DNA from: an uncultured Clostridia bacterium
GTDB taxonomy: Bacteria > Bacillota > Clostridia > Lachnospirales > CAMVHY01
Length of the DNA: 10,801 bases
Assembly (NCBI GenBank): GCA_947167415.1
Contig: CAMVHY010000022.1
Span: 1 to 10,801, forward strand
Direction of reading: 5' to 3'
How positions within the stretch are numbered: the stretch's first letter is position 1; each line of letters starts with the position of its first letter. The notes under the pieces are model-generated. The model saw only the letters and a list, made by a program, of their open reading frames with translations. It was not told where the DNA came from and made no database searches. Positions 6,412 to 10,801 of this stretch are shown piece after piece. Position numbers and translations under genes: made by a program.

Positions 6412-8904
6412 TTACTCAACCAAGCAATCTTTATCATTCTCAAATTTTTTTTCAAAATCCAATTTAAAATAATAATTTATAATCTCGCGTGCAATTTTAG
6501 ACGCCGGCGCAGACATTAATTTCGTATCCCCAAACGGAACTAAAACATAAACAGCAATTCTTGGCTCTTCAAACGGTGCAAATCCTCCGAAAGAAACATG
6601 ATCCGGTCGATTATTATTTTCCTGCGCCGTTCCAGTTTTTCCAGCAACTTTTATATCAAAATCTTTAAACACTGCTCTTCCAGTTCCACGATTTCCTCCG
6701 GTGACTAATAACATTCCTTTATAAACCGCGTCTAAATTTTTCTGTTTTACATCCAATTCTTTTTCTAATACCGGCTCAAAATCTTTTACTAAATTATCTT
6801 TACAATCAATTAATTTTTTTGCCAGGTTTAATTTAAATCTTTTTCCGCCACTCGCTAACGTATTAATATATTTTGCCATATTTGCGGCCGTGTAATTATT
6901 TTTGGCTTGCCCGATTGCTGTTCTAACCGTATCTCCGTCATACCAAGCATTTTTTACTTTTGATTTATAATCCGGCGATGAGATATTTGACATTCCCGGC
7001 TCAGAAAAATCATAAAGCTCTCCGATTTCGACTCCTGTTCTGTCATCCAAGCCAAATTCACGCATATAATAATTCAAATCAGAAATTCCGTCAAGTAAAT
7101 TATTATTTCTACTATTTCCGAGCCGATACGCCGTTTCACAAAAAAAATAATTACACGAAACTTCTAAAGCATGCGCAACATCCAAACTTCCGTGTGAACT
7201 TCTAGCCCAACATTTACAATACGGACGACCCGCTTTTTTAAAACTCAACTCGTCATAAATATTAGTATTTATATCAATTACGCCTTTTTCCAATCCCGTT
7301 AAAGCCGTTATCATTTTAAAAGTCGATCCCGGCGCTCTAGGCTCCATAAAAACTCTGTTTACCATCGGTGTATTCGCAGCAAATAATATTTTATTAAAAT
7401 ACTCATTCGCTTGATTGCCAAGCAATTTATTACTGTCATACGACGGATAATTTACAGCTGCTAAGACATCTCCGTTATCTACATCTAAAACGATTGCCGA
7501 TGCTGTGCACGGATCAAAATTAAAAAAATCAACTTTTATTTCTCCGCTTTCAACTTTATCATAAAAAATTTTGCTCGCCGTAGATTTTATAAAATAATTA
7601 TCATCGCCACTTATTATTCCCTGTTCACGCATGACATATAAAATTAATTTTAGACTTATATTATTTTTTTTCAGTCCGTCAAAAATTATTTGCCGGATTT
7701 TTTTTTGGTCATCCAAATTTAAATAATTTAAATTACCGTCTTGCTTTAAAACAAAATTTTTTAACTCATGCCCATAAATATTTTCATCATCAAAAATTTT
7801 TTTCACCGACAAAACATTATTTTTTATCATCGACGCAAACAAATAATTTATATTTATTTTTCCAGATTTTATCTTTGCCAGCATTAAATCTTTCAAATTA
7901 TTTTCTATCAGCTCATAAACTTTTTTTTGCAAATCGAAATCTATGCTCAAAAACAAATTATTTCCTGCCTCATAATTTTTTTTATTTACAACACCGACAC
8001 GTTTTCCTACGCTATTTACTTGTACAAACAAAGCTCCGGATTTTCCCTGCAATTCCTTTTCAAAAGATTTTTCCAATCCTGTTTTTCCAACTATATCCGA
8101 AACCTGATAATTATTTTCTGTTTCATTTAAATCATTCAATTCTTTTTCATTTATTAATCCAACATAACCGATTAAATTCGCACAACATTTCGCATTAACA
8201 TAATCCCGAATATATTCTTTTTCGACATATATCCCCTGAAATTTATCGCTTTCTTCCTCGATATCAATTACTGTTTTATCCGAAACATTTAAAGCTAAAA
8301 CCAACGGTGTGTATTGCCTATAACGATTTTTATATAACTCGGCTCTTAAAGCAATTATTTTTCTTTTATCCAACACATCCAAATTTTTATCAACATCAAA
8401 AAAATCACACAAATAATTAATAACTTGCTCAGCATCTAAATTCTCATCCAAATTCATATCTTCCTGCCATCTTTTTTTTTCATTATCACTATTAAAATTA
8501 AATTCAAACGGATTTGATTTACTAATTGGCAATGTGTCAACATATTCCTCATTATTTTTTTCCAATAATTTTATTAGTGCATATAAACTTTGATTTAAAT
8601 CATTTATTTTTATACCTGTGTCAAGTTTTATATTATAAACTAATTTATTTTTCGCTATCACTCTCCCAAGCCTATCATAAATATTTCCGCGCGGTGCTTT
8701 TATTTCAATTTTTTTGACTATGTTTTCGCCAAGTTCGCTTAAATATTTTTCACCGTTGATTATTTGCATAAAAAAAAGACGTGACAACAAAATCAAAAAA
8801 ATTACGCATACAAACGAATATAAAACAAAAACTCTATCACCAAATTTTTTTTTTAACCCAATAAATAAATTTTTTTGCTCATAAAATTTTTTTTTGCTGT
8901 GCAT
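6412..8904 (-). CDS. mrdA: Penicillin-binding protein 2, elongation transpeptidase
   Basis: Class B penicillin-binding protein that cross-links peptidoglycan during cell elongation. It is anchored in the membrane with its catalytic domain outside. A short basic cytoplasmic tail precedes one transmembrane helix (about 27-47). The pedestal domain starts at APRGNIYDRLG (70-80) and includes VGKTGLEKSFE (272-282). The transpeptidase domain holds STFK (527-530, nucleophile Ser527), SCN (583-585) and KTG (756-758), all intact. At 830 residues it is longer than typical PBP2 (600-700). Much of the extra is a helical insertion at about 335-465, between the IDFDLQ strand (321-326) and the strand reading AIVLDVDNGDVLAAV. 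Long PBP2s occur in Clostridia. The start ATG 8904 has GGAG nine bases upstream. It is the first gene of the operon with minC, yqeG and glnS. The expected upstream mreB/mreC/mreD are missing from this window. The first codons contain a run of nine A. Confidence 0.95.
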   Translation of the reverse strand: MHSKKKFYEQKNLFIGLKKKFGDRVFVLYSFVCVIFLILLSRLFFMQIINGEKYLSELGENIVKKIEIKAPRGNIYDRLGRVIAKNKLVYNIKLDTGIKINDLNQSLYALIKLLEKNNEEYVDTLPISKSNPFEFNFNSDNEKKRWQEDMNLDENLDAEQVINYLCDFFDVDKNLDVLDKRKIIALRAELYKNRYRQYTPLVLALNVSDKTVIDIEEESDKFQGIYVEKEYIRDYVNAKCCANLIGYVGLINEKELNDLNETENNYQVSDIVGKTGLEKSFEKELQGKSGALFVQVNSVGKRVGVVNKKNYEAGNNLFLSIDFDLQKKVYELIENNLKDLMLAKIKSGKININYLFASMIKNNVLSVKKIFDDENIYGHELKNFVLKQDGNLNYLNLDDQKKIRQIIFDGLKKNNISLKLILYVMREQGIISGDDNYFIKSTASKIFYDKVESGEIKVDFFNFDPCTASAIVLDVDNGDVLAAVNYPSYDSNKLLGNQANEYFNKILFAANTPMVNRVFMEPRAPGSTFKMITALTGLEKGVIDINTNIYDELSFKKAGRPYCKCWARSSHGSLDVAHALEVSCNYFFCETAYRLGNSRNNNLLDGISDLNYYMREFGLDDRTGVEIGELYDFSEPGMSNISSPDYKSKVKNAWYDGDTVRTAIGQAKNNYTAANMAKYINTLASGGKRFKLNLAKKLIDCKDNLVKDFEPVLEKELDVKQKNLDAVYKGMLLVTGGNRGTGRAVFKDFDIKVAGKTGTAQENNNRPDHVSFGGFAPFEEPRIAVYVLVPFGDTKLMSAPASKIAREIINYYFKLDFEKKFENDKDCLVE

Positions 8905-9523
8905 ATTAAATCGCTCCGATTAAAAAAGCCTAAATTAATTTCTTTTCTTTCTATGTAATACAAAGACGTACAAAAAACAAGCAACATAAAAAATAAAATA
9001 CCCCGACAAAAAATTTTTTTGTTGCTATAAAAGTAAATTTTTACGACCAATTATGTTTTGATAACAAAAGATTTTATCTCTGTTAACAAATAAATTTTTG
9101 TCGGCTTATGTAAAGAAATATAATAAAAGCGCCGTGTAAAAAAATACGATATTGATATTTTGTAATTGATTATTTTGCATTCATTTTCCAGGCTATTTCT
9201 AACTTTATCAATGAGAAGCAGTGAGGACAATTAAACAGCCAAAAAAAATAATAAGAAGTTCGCAACAGTTTATAAAAGTATTTACCATACTTTTTGACCT
9301 CAGTATTAAAATCAACAAATAGCACATAATGAATGGTGTTAGTTATTTGTTTAGGGTTTATGACTGTTATTTTGTATTTAAAGTAAGCTATCAAAATAAT
9401 ATTTTTTATCGTTTTTTATGTTTTACCAATATCCTATAGTTTGATAAAATTTGACACGGCTGTTATGTGCCATTACGGTTTAAAACTATGTAGCAAAAAA
9501 TAAAAAACAAAGGAGAAAAAAAT
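8905..9523. other. Divergent intergenic region between pbp2 and the adhesin gene
   Basis: No supportable gene lies in these 619 bases. Two short reverse-strand frames (9050-8853 and 9394-9170) are judged spurious. The left part must hold the promoter of the pbp2 operon, but no good -35/-10 pair was found on the reverse strand. TTGCTT with TATTAC at 18 bp, around 8953-8983, is a weak candidate. On the forward strand a perfect TATAAT stands at 9119-9124 with only a poor -35 (TTTTGT, 17 bp upstream) and no gene directly after it. CCGACAAAAAATTT (9003-9016) and AAATTTTTGTCGG (9092-9104) form an imperfect inverted repeat. The right end holds the adhesin's promoter candidate and ribosome binding site. 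Confidence 0.5.
9451..9479 (+). promoter_or_regulatory. Possible promoter of the adhesin gene
   Basis: A perfect TTGACA (9451-9456) is followed at 17 bp by TACGGT (9474-9479), a poor -10 matching three of six positions. It lies 45 bases before the start codon. The weak -10 could mean that an activator is needed. The -35 and early spacer resemble those at 249-277 (both begin TTGACACG and contain TGTTAT). Confidence 0.4.
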
Positions 9524-10801
9524 ATGAGTAAATGGAAACTAAGACTAGTTGCCTTGATATTTATATTTGCGCTTGTATCAACATTTATTGGTGCAAAATT
9601 TGTTTTTGCTGAATTAGAACCAGATGCAAACGGTATAATTAAAGTTACAGAAGAAAACGTTTATACTAAAACCAAATACTTTTATAACCAAAATCCATTT
9701 GGTATTATCGGTGGGTTTCATTTAGTTGGATTCAGTAGTGTGACAACGCATAATCATACAAATGGAAATATTTTGACAAACAAATTAATATATAGAGACA
9801 ATTTTGGTACAAAAGGACTTGAAGAAATTAGTTATATTAAGGATTTAGAAATAGAAAATGATGCTTTAACTTATGGCGGATACGGTTTAGAGGGAAGTGA
9901 AAATAGCATTTTAGTTATTGGAAAAAATATTGAAATTGGAAAATGTGATAATGGAAACTCATGGACCTTAAATGGTCGTAAAGTAAATTATCCTCCAGTA
10001 AACAAAAATGGAAATTTTGCAAATCAACTTTGGCAAGACAGTGATGAGTACGAATTTGTAGATATAAATTCAGAAAAAGAAAATGCCATTGCTATTAATC
10101 AAAGACTGAAAGATTATGTTGATTCACATACAGAAAGTCATTTAAATGATGCAAACAATCAATATATCGAGATAAATGATCCAAATGGAGTCAATATATA
10201 TAATCTAGATCCGAACATCGGATTAAATAAATTGAATGGTTTTGGTTTTGAACATGGCTCGAATGCTTCACTTGTTATTAATGTTGATTTAAAAGATTAT
10301 GTAGACTGGAACGGAGAAAAAATATTCAGTATTCCAGAATCTCGTATACAATATTCAAATGGGGATTATGCTCCTACAAGTGAGGTAACGGAATGGCAAG
10401 ACGGAAATATTATTTGGAACTTTTATGATTCGTCACGAGAAGATGGTTGTTATACAGGTAAAATTATGAACAGCGGAGCAGTTACAGGAATTATATTGGC
10501 ACCAAAAGCTACTGTAGAGCTGAATCAAAATTTAAATGGAAGCGTCATCGCTAATGATATTATTGTAAACGCTGAATCTCATAGAACAGATTTTACGGGA
10601 ACAAATTTATCCCCTGACAGTGAAGAAGAAACTACATCTATTAAAATCGAAAAAAAATGGGAAGGACAAAAATTATCATCAGTCAGAATAAATCTTTTGG
10701 CTAATGATGAAATAAAAGAAACAGTTGAGTTAAATGAAAATAATGATTGGACTTATGAATTTAAACATCTGCCGTTGAAAGACAGAAATCATAACGAAGT
10801 T
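9524..10801 (+). CDS. Secreted choice-of-anchor A / Cna-B surface protein, 3' end outside the window
   Basis: The open frame runs off the right edge, so only the first 426 residues are seen. The start ATG 9524 has AAGGAG eight bases upstream. A signal peptide covers 1-29 (basic MSKWKLR, hydrophobic core, FVFA before Glu30). Residues about 58-350 fit the choice-of-anchor A region: the opening FHLVGFSSVTTHNH (65-78), LTNKLIY (84-90), and the diagnostic close TGIILAPKATVELN (321-334) followed by NLNGSVIAND (336-345). From about 371 a Cna-B-type Ig-like domain begins (IKIEKKWEGQ at 373-382, WTYEFKHLPL at 409-418). Such proteins are usually attached to the cell wall by a sortase through a C-terminal LPxTG motif and act in adhesion or as pilin-like subunits. 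That end is not visible here. More Cna-B repeats probably follow. The gene is divergent from the pbp2 operon. Confidence 0.88.
   Translation, partial: MSKWKLRLVALIFIFALVSTFIGAKFVFAELEPDANGIIKVTEENVYTKTKYFYNQNPFGIIGGFHLVGFSSVTTHNHTNGNILTNKLIYRDNFGTKGLEEISYIKDLEIENDALTYGGYGLEGSENSILVIGKNIEIGKCDNGNSWTLNGRKVNYPPVNKNGNFANQLWQDSDEYEFVDINSEKENAIAINQRLKDYVDSHTESHLNDANNQYIEINDPNGVNIYNLDPNIGLNKLNGFGFEHGSNASLVINVDLKDYVDWNGEKIFSIPESRIQYSNGDYAPTSEVTEWQDGNIIWNFYDSSREDGCYTGKIMNSGAVTGIILAPKATVELNQNLNGSVIANDIIVNAESHRTDFTGTNLSPDSEEETTSIKIEKKWEGQKLSSVRINLLANDEIKETVELNENNDWTYEFKHLPLKDRNHNEV

Noticed and set aside
8853..9050. 65-residue reverse-strand frame overlapping the start of pbp2, considered as an mreD remnant
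   Set aside because: It has one hydrophobic stretch but no family resemblance, overlaps pbp2 by 52 bases and contains the pbp2 ribosome binding site.
9170..9394. 74-residue reverse-strand frame with a Cys-Pro-His-Cys motif
   Set aside because: It starts at TTG, has no ribosome binding site, and a single CPHC in an otherwise featureless AT-rich translation is not enough.

Overview
The window is very AT-rich, has strong AGGAGG-type ribosome binding sites, and encodes protein families typical of low-GC Bacillota. These include a YqeG-type HAD phosphatase, a copper-amine-oxidase-like stalk domain joined to DUF3298, and a choice-of-anchor A / Cna-B surface protein. A Clostridia-like organism is the best guess, but there is no rRNA or other marker to settle it. 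No tRNA, rRNA, CRISPR array, transposase or phage gene was recognised.

Layout: (1) Bases 1-663 hold no convincing gene. They contain a near-consensus promoter (TTGACA, 17 bp, TACAAT at 249-277), followed by two perfect inverted repeats in what would be a leader of about 380 nt. (2) 664-2226 (+) encodes an unrecognised membrane protein. Its N-terminus is built of in-frame hexanucleotide microsatellites inside an A-B-A'-B' tandem duplication, and its body consists of four hydrophobic hairpins. A clear intrinsic terminator follows at 2297-2322. (3) 2416-3504 (+) encodes an exported stalk-domain/DUF3298 protein. It converges on the next operon across a probable bidirectional terminator. (4) 8904 down to 3571 (-) is a compact four-gene operon, pbp2 - minC - yqeG - glnS, with gaps of 17-28 nt and a Shine-Dalgarno before each gene. 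(5) 8905-9523 is a divergent intergenic region. (6) 9524-10801 (+) is the 5' part of a secreted adhesin-like gene cut by the window edge.

The operon links elongation-mode peptidoglycan synthesis (PBP2) and division-site control (MinC) to a small phosphatase and glutaminyl-tRNA synthetase. This is a housekeeping cluster, but minD does not follow minC and mreBCD does not precede pbp2. The accessory, least understood material is at the two ends: the repeat-bearing membrane protein on the left and the surface adhesin on the right. Their upstream regions share a similar -35/spacer sequence. The best candidate for something undescribed is the 664-2226 protein with its expandable repeats and structured leader.
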